From positions 1 to 13,911 of the forward strand of contig DILW01000019.1 in assembly GCA_002425245.1 (NCBI GenBank): 13,911 nt of DNA. The letters are read 5' to 3'. A program made the translations under genes and the position numbers. This document shows, one piece after another, positions 1-7,536 of the stretch; position 1 is the stretch's first letter; the number at the start of each line of letters is the position of its first letter. The notes under the pieces are model-generated. The model was not told the DNA's origin, did not search any database, and worked only from the letters and a program-made list of their open reading frames with translations. The stretch is from Betaproteobacteria bacterium UBA5582. Lineage in GTDB: Bacteria; Pseudomonadota; Gammaproteobacteria; Burkholderiales; Rhodocyclaceae.

Positions 1-437
1 GGGCTGGCGAAGCGCATGCCGCCATCGGCGGCCCAACCCAGCCAGCGGTGGCGCACGTGAAAGCGCACGCCCTGCACGCGCAGGCGGTGCAGCCAGGCGC
101 GCAGCAAGGGCGCCGCCTTCATTTCCCGCGGGAAGACCCGGCCCGAGGTACCGACGAAGGTCTCGATGCCGAGCACGTGTATCCACGCCCGCAGCGCCTG
201 CGGTCCGAAGGTGTCGAGCAGCGGCGCCAGCTGCCCGGCGCGCGAGCCGTAGCGGGCGACGAAGTCGGGCAATGGCTCGGCGTGGGTGATGTTCATGCCG
301 CCGACGCCGGCAATCAGGAATTTGCGCCCAAGTGAGGGCATGGCGTCGTAGACCTCGACCTGGACGCCGGGGCAGGCAGCCAGTTGCTCGGCCGCCATCA
401 GGCCGGCCGGGCCGCCGCCGACGATCAGCGCACGCAT
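1..437 (-). CDS. NAD(P)/FAD-dependent oxidoreductase of the HI0933/BaiN-like flavoprotein family (N-terminal part, cut by window edge)
   Basis: The visible 145 residues open with the strand-loop-helix FAD-binding fingerprint of a Rossmann fold: MRALIVGGGPAGLMAAEQL carries GxGxxG at residues 7-12. The stretch GRKFLIAGVGGMNITHAE (about residues 37-54) follows, a signature I associate with HI0933/BaiN-type flavoproteins (TIGR03862-like). Such proteins are usually about 400 residues, so roughly the last two thirds lie beyond position 1. Family members are FAD-binding oxidoreductases; most have no assigned substrate, and none can be inferred here. The ATG (437-435) shares its A with the TGA of the upstream transglutaminase-like gene (TGATG), so translation is probably coupled and the gene probably co-transcribed with the ligase genes. 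An AAGG about 11 nt upstream is a weak ribosome-binding candidate. The family call is fairly secure; a role in the ligase pathway is only inferred from position. Confidence 0.85.
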   Translation of the reverse strand, partial: MRALIVGGGPAGLMAAEQLAACPGVQVEVYDAMPSLGRKFLIAGVGGMNITHAEPLPDFVARYGSRAGQLAPLLDTFGPQALRAWIHVLGIETFVGTSGRVFPREMKAAPLLRAWLHRLRVQGVRFHVRHRWLGWAADGGMRFAS

Positions 438-1402
438 CAGTCCGCGGCCTTGTCAGCCTCGGTCGCTGCCAGCAAGGCTTCGGGAATCTCCTCTTCGTCG
501 AGGGGAACGACGGTCACCGCGACCTCAGGCTCGGCACTGCCGCCGCCCAGGATGATGCCGCGCAAGGGCGAGATGTCGGAGAAATCGCGACCGAGGGCCA
601 GGGTGATGTGCTCGGTATCGGGCAGCAGGTTGTTGGTCGGATCGAAATCGACCCAGTCGTCGGCAGTTCCCGGCGCATAGACGGAAACCCAGGCGTGCGA
701 GGCATCGGCACCGATCAGCCGGGGCTTGCCCGGCGGCGGCCGGGTGAGCAGGTAGCCGCTGACATAGCGTGCCGCCAGACCGAGCGCGCGCAGGCAACCG
801 ATCATCAGGTGGGCGAAATCCTGGCAGACGCCACGCTTGTTTTCCAGCACTTCGAGGATGGGCGTCGATACGGTGGTTGCTTCCGGGTCGAACTCGAACT
901 CGTCGAAAATCTTCGCCATCAGCGCGCGCGCCCCGACCAGCACCGGCGTGCCGGGGGCGAAGCAGTCGGCGGCGTACTGCGCCAGCTCGTGCTTGACCCG
1001 CACGTGCGGGCTTTCGAAGAGGAAGCGCACCGCCTCCAGATCCTCGGCCAGTGGCGGCTGGGCTGCATCGTAGGCGAGGCGCTCGCGCAACTTGTCCCAG
1101 GCGATCGAGTCTTCCAGGTCGGCGCTGGCCGGCATGTGCGGACGCACCGAGATGTTCATCGCCGAGCGGATGCGCAGGCTCTCGTGCGGGGCGTGGAAGG
1201 AGATCCAGCTGACCGGATTGCCGAAGGCATCCTGGCCGTCGCGCCGCCAGGTCGGCACCGGTTCGATGTCGATGCGCTGCTCGTGCACCGACTGCCACGG
1301 CAGGAAGCGCGGCGACAGGTGCAGTTGCTGCTGCGACAGCGACACCGGGCTGCCGTACTCGTAGGTGGTTTCGTGCAGGACGTGGTAGCGGACGGGTTCC
1401 AT
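437..1402 (-). CDS. Transglutaminase-like cysteine peptidase family protein
   Basis: This is a 321-residue cytoplasmic protein with no signal peptide or membrane segment. An N-terminal beta-rich domain opens with MEPVRYHVLHETTYEYGSPV (about residues 1-90), the usual start of COG1305-type bacterial transglutaminase-like proteins. The catalytic core shows the expected triad: C193 in KRGVCQDFAHLM, H236 in DASHAWVSVY, and an aspartate in WVDFDPTNN (D254 most likely). The fold is shared by transglutaminases and papain-like amidases; in this gene context it is usually taken as a peptidase or amidase that trims or opens an isopeptide product, which is inference. The ATG at 1402 was chosen because the domain starts exactly there, and it lies 2 nt after the TGA of the ATP-grasp/alpha-E gene. 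No good Shine-Dalgarno is visible, so translational coupling is likely. The frame stays open upstream to 2110, but that part lies inside the neighbouring gene. The acidic C-terminal tail (residues 300-321) looks disordered. Confidence 0.92.
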   Translation of the reverse strand: MEPVRYHVLHETTYEYGSPVSLSQQQLHLSPRFLPWQSVHEQRIDIEPVPTWRRDGQDAFGNPVSWISFHAPHESLRIRSAMNISVRPHMPASADLEDSIAWDKLRERLAYDAAQPPLAEDLEAVRFLFESPHVRVKHELAQYAADCFAPGTPVLVGARALMAKIFDEFEFDPEATTVSTPILEVLENKRGVCQDFAHLMIGCLRALGLAARYVSGYLLTRPPPGKPRLIGADASHAWVSVYAPGTADDWVDFDPTNNLLPDTEHITLALGRDFSDISPLRGIILGGGSAEPEVAVTVVPLDEEEIPEALLAATEADKAAD

Positions 1403-1404
1403 GC

Positions 1405-3927
1405 TCACAGGGCCATGGTTTGCCGGCTGACGTCGCCGACATGGGTGAAGAAGCGCATGCCCAGCCCGTCCGACAGGTGGGCAACGGCGGCATCGAGGTC
1501 GTAGAGGAGGCCGGCCAGTTCCTCGCACGGCAGGCAGCTGCGGCACTGGCTGAACTGCAGGTGTTCGAGCTTGACCAGGTCGAAAGCGCGCAGGCGCTCG
1601 ACCGCCTGGCTCAGGCGCAGGTCGTAATCGGCGCCCAGTTCGCTGGCCATGCGTTCGAGGTAGCGGCTGAGCACATTGGTCTGGAAGGTGACGCCGTGCG
1701 GGTTGCTGTCGTCGAAAACGAGCAGGTCGATGACCGGCAGCAGCTCGGCCTGGCGCGAATAGCGCGAACGATAGGTGATGATCGAATCGGCCAGTTCGAG
1801 CAGCCATTCGAGGCAGCCCTGGCCGCGTGCCGATTCCATGCACAGGAAATCGGCAATGCCGCGCGCCAGGAAGGACAGCCGTTCGAGACGACGACCGATG
1901 ATCAGGAAGCGCCAGCCGTCGTCGCGGGTCATGTTGTCCATGGCAAAGCCGTTGAGCGAGGACGAAACCAGCAGCACGCGGTCGAGGAAGGCAATCGCCT
2001 CGGTCAGCGTCGGGTGCTTCTTCTGCGCCGTCTGTTGCTCGCGCTGCAGGCGGTTGAGCGACTGCCAGTGGTCGAGCGACAGGCGCTCGCGGACATGCGT
2101 TGCCGACCACATCAGGCTGCGGATGTTGCCGGCCAGGCTGCCCGGCTGCTCGGGGTCGTAGATCGCTTCGAGCAGGACGTGCTCGCTGCCCTCGCCGACT
2201 TCGGTGTCTTCCTCGGGCTTGGGCAAGACACCAAGGCGCTGGGCCAGTTCGAGCACCGATGCCACCGCCTGGGTCTTTTCGCCGCCGACATCGACCAGCC
2301 GCGCCAGGGCCACGCGCAGCAGGCGGGCGCTATCGTCGAAGCGCTCGGAATAGCGACCCAGCCAGAACAGGTTCTCGACCACCCGTGAGGTCAGGTTGGA
2401 ACCGGCGCGCACCAGATCGCGGACGCCGAACGAGGTCTTGAGCAGGGTGAATTCGCTGACCGGGCCGTTGGTCAGCACCCAGGTATCCTTCGAGGCACCG
2501 CCGCGCTGCATCGAGATGATGCGCGCACCGGCCCCCTGGGCGACGCGGGTCAGGCCGCCGGGCATTACCGAATACTCGCCTTCGCCATTGATCGCGGCGT
2601 AGGCGCGCAGGCCGACCGGGCGGGCGATCAGGCGGCGCTCGTGGGCACGGCTCCAGGTCGGCGCCTGGGCCAGATTGACCATTTCCTGGGCGACGTAGGC
2701 GTGCGGCCGGGCCTCGATCCGGCGCAGCATTTCCTCGCGCTCGGCGCCTTCCAGTTCATGACCGAAAATCGGTTCCATGCGCTGGGTCGGGTAGGCCGGC
2801 TTGATCACCAGATCGTCGAAGTTCTCCTTGACGAACTCCAGTGCCGGTTTCTCGCCGCACCACCAGGTCGCCACCGACGGCATGGCCAGTTTCTCGCCGA
2901 GCAGTTCGCGGCAGATCGCCGGCAGGAAACCCATCAGCGCGCCGGAAGCAAGCAGGCCACTGCCAAGCGCATTGGCAATCACCACCCGGCGGGCGCGGGC
3001 GACGTTGAGCAGGCCGGGGATACCGAGCGCCGAATCGCCGCGCAGTTCGAGCGGATCGCAGTAGTCGTCGTCCTGGCGGCGCAGGATCACATGCACCCGC
3101 TTGAGGCCGCGCAGGGTTTTCAGGAATACGGTATCGCCGCGCACCGTCAGGTCCTGCCCCTCGACCAGCGGGAAACCGAGATAGCGGGCCAGGTAGGCGT
3201 GCTCGAAATAGGTTTCGTTGTACGGCCCCGGCGTCAGCAGCACGATGTGCGGCTGCTCGCCGGGATCGAGCGGCGCCAGCTTGGTCAGTCCTTCCTGCTG
3301 GTCGCGGAAGAAATCGGCCAGATGCTGGACGTGCAGGTCGCGGAACATTTCCGGGAAGACACGCGAGACGACCAGCCGGTTTTCCAGCGCGTAGCCGGCG
3401 CCGGACGGCGCCTGGGTGCGGTCGGCGATGACCCACCAGCGACCGTTCGGCGAACGCGCCAGGTCGACGGCGTAGTGATGCAGCCAGATGTCGCCGGGCG
3501 GTTTGACGCCCTGGCAGGGCCACAGGTAGCCGTGCTGGCCATAGACCAGGGCCGGCGGCAGCAGGCCCTTGGCGAGTAGCGTCTGCGGGCCGTAGAGGTC
3601 AGCCAGGATGGCGTTGAGCAGCGCCGCCCGCTGGGCGACCGCGGCTTCCACCTCGGCCCATTCGTCGGGCGGGATGATCAACGGTACCGGGTCGAGCACC
3701 CACGGCCGGTCGGCGCCGCTGGGGTCGGCGTAAACGTTGTAGGTGATGCCGTTTTCCAGGATCCGCCGGTCGGCGAAATCGAGCCGCTGGTGCATGTCTT
3801 CCGGCGACACCGCGTCCAGGTGCGCGAAAAACCGCCGCCAATGCGGACGCACTTCGCCGTCCGCCTTCAACATTTCGTCGTAGCGGCGGGCGCTGTGCGG
3901 ATAGATTGCCAGGAGAGTGCGTGCCAT
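1405..3927 (-). CDS. Circularly permuted type 2 ATP-grasp protein fused to an alpha-E domain
   Basis: This is an 840-residue two-domain protein. Residues 1 to about 490 match the circularly permuted ATP-grasp family (COG2308; DUF404/DUF407): ENGITYNVYAD and DPVPLIIPPDEW near residues 58-90, DRTQAPSGAGYALENR at about 169-184, then LTPGPYNETYFEH, RGDSALGIPGLLNV, ANALGSGLLAS and a lysine-bearing LVIKPAYPTQRMEP (about 373-386). After a short linker, residues about 508-835 form an alpha-E domain (COG2307; DUF403), starting with LTSRVVENLFWLGRYSERF, which closely resembles the usual N-terminus of stand-alone alpha-E proteins. In many genomes these are separate adjacent genes, so this is a fusion. 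ATP-grasp enzymes activate a carboxylate as an acyl phosphate and join it to an amine; the substrate here is unknown. A GAGG at 3932-3935, 4 nt before the ATG, supports the start. The stop lies 2 nt before the next gene. Confidence 0.93.
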   Translation of the reverse strand: MARTLLAIYPHSARRYDEMLKADGEVRPHWRRFFAHLDAVSPEDMHQRLDFADRRILENGITYNVYADPSGADRPWVLDPVPLIIPPDEWAEVEAAVAQRAALLNAILADLYGPQTLLAKGLLPPALVYGQHGYLWPCQGVKPPGDIWLHHYAVDLARSPNGRWWVIADRTQAPSGAGYALENRLVVSRVFPEMFRDLHVQHLADFFRDQQEGLTKLAPLDPGEQPHIVLLTPGPYNETYFEHAYLARYLGFPLVEGQDLTVRGDTVFLKTLRGLKRVHVILRRQDDDYCDPLELRGDSALGIPGLLNVARARRVVIANALGSGLLASGALMGFLPAICRELLGEKLAMPSVATWWCGEKPALEFVKENFDDLVIKPAYPTQRMEPIFGHELEGAEREEMLRRIEARPHAYVAQEMVNLAQAPTWSRAHERRLIARPVGLRAYAAINGEGEYSVMPGGLTRVAQGAGARIISMQRGGASKDTWVLTNGPVSEFTLLKTSFGVRDLVRAGSNLTSRVVENLFWLGRYSERFDDSARLLRVALARLVDVGGEKTQAVASVLELAQRLGVLPKPEEDTEVGEGSEHVLLEAIYDPEQPGSLAGNIRSLMWSATHVRERLSLDHWQSLNRLQREQQTAQKKHPTLTEAIAFLDRVLLVSSSLNGFAMDNMTRDDGWRFLIIGRRLERLSFLARGIADFLCMESARGQGCLEWLLELADSIITYRSRYSRQAELLPVIDLLVFDDSNPHGVTFQTNVLSRYLERMASELGADYDLRLSQAVERLRAFDLVKLEHLQFSQCRSCLPCEELAGLLYDLDAAVAHLSDGLGMRFFTHVGDVSRQTMAL

Positions 3928-4007
3928 TCAGCCTCGTCAATAACGCCAACAGGCCACAAACGGCCCACGGCTGCGGTCGGGCGACCGCAGCCAGCGGTTT
4001 TTCTGCT
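3928..4007 (-). promoter_or_regulatory. Intergenic region with a perfect 11-bp hairpin inside the predicted operon
   Basis: The 80 bp between the DUF2126 gene and the ATP-grasp/alpha-E gene contain an exact inverted repeat. Arms GGCTGCGGTCG (3969-3979) and CGACCGCAGCC (3982-3992) are separated by 2 nt, giving a very GC-rich stem. On the minus (coding) strand the stem is followed by mixed sequence with only three Ts in a row, so a classical Rho-independent terminator is not supported in the direction of the operon. On the plus strand five Ts (3998-4002) begin 5 nt past the stem, so it could stop antisense transcription. It might also be an mRNA-stabilising or processing element that sets different levels of the flanking genes. 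The hairpin itself is certain by eye; its role is inferred. Confidence 0.6.
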
Positions 4008-7000
4008 TCAGTTGCGCCGCAAGTCTAGCGTAAACGGGTGTTCGGCGCTGATTTGCGGGGCCTTGACCTCGATCCGTCCCGGCGTGTGGCCGAAGCGGAA
4101 GAAGCGGGCCAGCCGGCGGCTTTCGGCCTCGAAGGCATTGACCGGGAAGGTGTCGAAACTGCGTCCGCCCGGGTGCGCGACGTGGTACTGGCAACCGCCG
4201 AGCGAGCGCTGCATCCAGGTATCGACGACGTCGAACACCAGCGGCGCATGCACGCCGATGGTCGGATGCAGGCAGGACGCCGGCTGCCAGGCCCGATAGC
4301 GGACCCCGGCGACGAACTCGCCGTTGCGGCCGGTATTGGTCAGCGGCACCGGCTCGCCGTTGCAGGTCAGGATGTAGCGATCGGGCGCCATGCCGCTGAT
4401 CTTGACCTGGACCCGTTCGACCGAGGAATCGACGTAGCGGACGGTACCGCCGACCGAGCCCTCCTCGCCCATGACGTGCCAGGGTTCGAGCGCGTGGCGG
4501 AGTTCGAACTCGATGCCCTTGACCGCGAAATCGCCGTATTTCGGGAAGCGGAACTCGAAATGCGGGGCAAACCACTCGTGCTTGAACGGGTAGCCGGCGG
4601 CGCTCATTTCTTCCATCACGTCGCGGAAATCCTGCTCGACGAAATGCGGCAGCATGAACCGGTCGTGCAGTTCGGTGCCCCAGCGAGCCAGGCGTTGCGG
4701 GCTGTAGGGTTCGTTCCAGAAACGGGCGATCAGCGCCCGCAGCAGCAGTTGCTGGGCCAGCGACATGCGCGCGTGCGGCGGCATTTCAAAGGCGCGCAGT
4801 TCAAGCAGGCCGAGGCGCCCGGTCGGGCCGTCGGGCGAGTACAGCTTGTCGATGCAGAACTCGGAACGGTGCGTGTTGCCGGTGACGTCGGTGAGCAGGT
4901 TGCGCAGGATGCGGTCGATCAGCCACGGCGGCACGTTCTGGCCAGCCGGCGGAATCTGCTTGAAGGCGATTTCCAGCTCGTAGAGGCTGTCGTTGCGCGC
5001 TTCGTCCACCCGCGGCGCCTGACTGGTCGGGCCGATGAACAGGCCGGAGAACAGGTAGGAGAGGCTGGGATGGTTGTGCCAGTAAGCGACCAGGCTCTTC
5101 AACAGGTCCGGCCGACGAAGGAAGGGCGAATCGTTGGGCGTGGCACCGCCGAGCACGAAGTGGTTGCCGCCGCCGGTACCGGTATGGCGCCCGTCGACCA
5201 TGAATTTCTCCGTGGTCAGGCGGGTGAAATGAGCGGCGTCGTAGAGGTGGGTGGTCTGCTCGACCAGCTGGTCCCAGCTCCGCGCCGGATGGATGTTCAC
5301 CTCGATCACGCCGGGGTCGGGGGTGACGCGGAAATGGGTCAGGCGCGGGTCGGAAGGCGGCTCGTAGCCTTCCATGATCACCGGCAGGTGCATCTCTTCA
5401 GCGGTGGCCTCGACGGCAGCGACGATCTCCAGGTAGTCGTCGAGCGTCTGCGTCGGCGGCATGAAGATGTAGAGCTTGCCGTCACGCGGCTCGGCGCACA
5501 TCGCCAGACGGGTGATCCAGCCGGCGGATTCCTTGAAGCCCGGGCGGGTGTCGGTCGGCTTTTCCCAGGCCCGGCCCTTGCCGTCAGCGCTGATCCCGGC
5601 AGCTGCGCCACGTCGATCCTGCATCTGCGGCGTGCGGGCGCCGGCTTCGCCGCTGACGCGGGCACGCAGGGCGGCGTAGGAAGCGAGCGGGTCGGTTGCC
5701 GTCTCGGCATCCGGCACGTTGACGTAGGGATAATCGCTCTGCGCCGTCCACGGTTGCGAGTCGATCGGCAGGCGGTAGCCCATCGCCGAATCGCCGGGGA
5801 ACAGGTAGCAGCGCTCAGCGCGCAGGAACCACGGCCCGGTCTGCCACTGGTTGTAGACGTTCTTCATGATCGGCAGCGTGTGGCCGACCACGTAGGTCAA
5901 CCCCTGGGTGAACACCTTCATCAGGCGTTCGCGCTCCATGGCATCGTCCACGCGCGAGTCGAAGGGATCGACGTTGCCGGGCAGGCGCCGTTCGCGCCAC
6001 ATGTAGTAATAGACATCCTCGTAACCGGGGAAGACGTAGTCCGGGGTGACCCCCAGGCGCTCGGCCACGCGCTTGAGGAAATGCCCGGCCTGTTCGGCGG
6101 TGACGCCGTAATCCTTGCGCTCGTCGGCGTACAGCGCCGGGTTGTTCCAGATCGGCTCGCCGTCCTTGCGCCAGAAGCAGTTGAGCGACCAGCGCGGGAG
6201 TTGCTCGCCGGGGTACCACTTGCCCTGACCGAAGTGCATCAGGCCGTTCGGGGCGTACTTGTCGCGCAGGCGGTGGAACAGTTCGGCGGCGAAGAAGCGC
6301 TTGGTCGGGCCCATCGCGGCGGTATTCCATTCGGCGCCGTCGGGATCGTCGACGGCGACGAAGGTCGGCTCGCCGCCCTGGGTCAGGCGCACGTCCATGC
6401 GCACCAGCTCGTCGTCGATGTGGTGGCCGAGATTCTCGATCTCCAGCCATTGCTCGTCGGTGTACGGCTTGGTCACGCGCGGCGCTTCCCAGATGCGGGT
6501 GACGCCCATCGAGTGCGAGAACTCGGTTTCGCACTTGTCGATGGCGCCGCTGACCGGTGCCGCCGACGAGGGTTCCGGCGTACACGCCAGCGGAATGTGG
6601 CCTTCGCCGGCAAACAGGCCGGAAGTCGGGTCGAGGCCGATCCAGCCGGCGCCCGGCAGGTACACTTCGGTCCAGGCGTGCAGGTCGGTGAAGTCGGCTT
6701 CCGGGCCGGACGGGCCGTCGAGCGACTTGACGTCGGCGGTGAGCTGGATCAGGTAGCCGGAAACGAAGCGTGCGGCCAGGCCGAGGTGGCGCAGCAACTG
6801 GACCAGCAGCCAGGCCGAGTCGCGGCAGGAGCCGGAGCGCTTCTCCAGGGTTTCCTCCGGCGTCTGCACGCCGGGTTCGAGGCGGATGGTGTAGTTGATG
6901 TCGCGCTGCACCTGGGCATTGAGAGCGACCAGGAAATCGACGCTGCGCGTCGGCACCAGCGGGATGCCGGCCAGGTACTTGTCGAACAGCGGGCCGTAAT

Positions 7001-7364
7001 TGACTTTGTACAGGTAGGGCGCCAGTTCATGGCGCTCCTCGGCGACGTAGGCAAAGGGAATCTTCTCGGCGTGCGGCTCAAGGAAGAAGTCGAAGGGATT
7101 GATCACCGACATTTCGGCGACCAGGTCGACCTCGACCCGGAATTCGCGGGCCTTTTCCGGGAACACCAGGCGGGCCAGGTAATTGCCTTGCGGGTCCTGC
7201 TGCCAGTTGATGAAGTGCTTGGCCGGACCAATCTTCAGCGAATAGGAAAGGATGCGGGTACGCGAATGCGGACAGGGCCGCAGGCGGACAATTTGCGGAC
7301 CGAGGTTGATCAGGCGGTCATAGCTGTAGTGGGTGACGTGATTCAGTGCGACATGGATGGACAC
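4008..7364 (-). CDS. Transglutaminase-like / DUF2126 protein (putative circularly permuted glutamine-synthetase-like ligase)
   Basis: This 1118-residue cytoplasmic protein has two parts. Residues 1 to about 290 are a transglutaminase-like domain starting SIHVALNHVTHYSYDR; its triad is C180 (KRSGSCRDSAWLL), H229 (DLHAWTEVYLPG) and D245 (WIGLDPTSG). From about residue 315 to the end lies DUF2126 (COG4196). It opens near LTQGGEPTFVAVDDP, holds a low-complexity insert at about 570-615, and then shows VIEVNIHPA (about 687-695), GRHTGTGGGNHFVLGG (about 725-740), HRSEF (832-836) and LELRAFEMPPH (about 854-864). The glycine/histidine and acidic motifs resemble glutamine-synthetase-type ligases and fit, as I recall it, the proposal that this family is a permuted GS-like amidoligase. 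GTG at 7364 was chosen over the in-frame TTG at 7370: GGAG (7372-7375) lies 7 nt before the GTG but only 1 nt before the TTG, and related proteins usually start at the SI(H/R)VAL segment. It is the first of the predicted three-gene ligase/peptidase cluster. The substrate is unknown. Confidence 0.93.
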   Translation of the reverse strand: MSIHVALNHVTHYSYDRLINLGPQIVRLRPCPHSRTRILSYSLKIGPAKHFINWQQDPQGNYLARLVFPEKAREFRVEVDLVAEMSVINPFDFFLEPHAEKIPFAYVAEERHELAPYLYKVNYGPLFDKYLAGIPLVPTRSVDFLVALNAQVQRDINYTIRLEPGVQTPEETLEKRSGSCRDSAWLLVQLLRHLGLAARFVSGYLIQLTADVKSLDGPSGPEADFTDLHAWTEVYLPGAGWIGLDPTSGLFAGEGHIPLACTPEPSSAAPVSGAIDKCETEFSHSMGVTRIWEAPRVTKPYTDEQWLEIENLGHHIDDELVRMDVRLTQGGEPTFVAVDDPDGAEWNTAAMGPTKRFFAAELFHRLRDKYAPNGLMHFGQGKWYPGEQLPRWSLNCFWRKDGEPIWNNPALYADERKDYGVTAEQAGHFLKRVAERLGVTPDYVFPGYEDVYYYMWRERRLPGNVDPFDSRVDDAMERERLMKVFTQGLTYVVGHTLPIMKNVYNQWQTGPWFLRAERCYLFPGDSAMGYRLPIDSQPWTAQSDYPYVNVPDAETATDPLASYAALRARVSGEAGARTPQMQDRRGAAAGISADGKGRAWEKPTDTRPGFKESAGWITRLAMCAEPRDGKLYIFMPPTQTLDDYLEIVAAVEATAEEMHLPVIMEGYEPPSDPRLTHFRVTPDPGVIEVNIHPARSWDQLVEQTTHLYDAAHFTRLTTEKFMVDGRHTGTGGGNHFVLGGATPNDSPFLRRPDLLKSLVAYWHNHPSLSYLFSGLFIGPTSQAPRVDEARNDSLYELEIAFKQIPPAGQNVPPWLIDRILRNLLTDVTGNTHRSEFCIDKLYSPDGPTGRLGLLELRAFEMPPHARMSLAQQLLLRALIARFWNEPYSPQRLARWGTELHDRFMLPHFVEQDFRDVMEEMSAAGYPFKHEWFAPHFEFRFPKYGDFAVKGIEFELRHALEPWHVMGEEGSVGGTVRYVDSSVERVQVKISGMAPDRYILTCNGEPVPLTNTGRNGEFVAGVRYRAWQPASCLHPTIGVHAPLVFDVVDTWMQRSLGGCQYHVAHPGGRSFDTFPVNAFEAESRRLARFFRFGHTPGRIEVKAPQISAEHPFTLDLRRN

Positions 7365-7536
7365 GGGCAAGCTCCGGATGGAATGTTTGAAAGCTCACAA
7401 GCAAGACATGAACCAGCTTGCAAGGCCTTGATTCTTATCGCCGGGGATTGTGCAACGCACTTGATGAAGGCTTGATGTCGGCGCACTGGCACCAGAAAGG
7501 TGCATCACCGCGCGCCCACGGGAACGACGGGCCAAC
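7365..7536 (-). other. Intergenic leader between the hybrid kinase and the DUF2126 gene
   Basis: This 172-bp stretch is less GC-rich than its flanks and is the likeliest place for a promoter of the ligase cluster. It holds a perfect 10-bp palindrome CAAGGCCTTG (7421-7430) overlapping CTTGCAAG (7417-7424), a direct repeat TTGATG at 7461-7466 and 7472-7477 (11-bp spacing, with a third TTGAT near 7429), and a weak inverted repeat GCACC/GGTGC at 7489-7503. I could not find a convincing -35/-10 pair or a strong terminator for the kinase gene, so read-through from the kinase is possible. No open reading frame here looks like a gene. Confidence 0.5.
7372..7375 (-). promoter_or_regulatory. Ribosome binding site deciding the GTG start of the DUF2126 gene
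   Basis: GGAG on the minus strand lies 7 nt before GTG at 7364. That spacing is ideal for the GTG and far too close for the TTG at 7370 that would otherwise add two residues. Confidence 0.65.

Noticed and set aside
1403..2110. Extension of the short transglutaminase-like gene upstream to 2110
   Set aside because: The extension overlaps the alpha-E coding region in another frame and is proline/arginine-rich junk; the domain begins exactly at the ATG at 1402.
332..2388. Plus-strand open frames opposite the transglutaminase-like and alpha-E genes
   Set aside because: They are antisense shadows of well-supported minus-strand genes and have no motifs or start signals of their own.
4038..7475. 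A 1145-codon open frame on the plus strand opposite the DUF2126 gene
   Set aside because: It is antisense to a gene with clear family motifs and intact triads. GC-rich third positions keep stops out of the opposite frame, and its translation is compositionally biased with no recognisable domain.
7487..7504. TGGCAC followed by TGCA on the plus strand, resembling a sigma-54 promoter
   Set aside because: The GG-to-GC spacing is 2 bp too long and no plus-strand gene follows.
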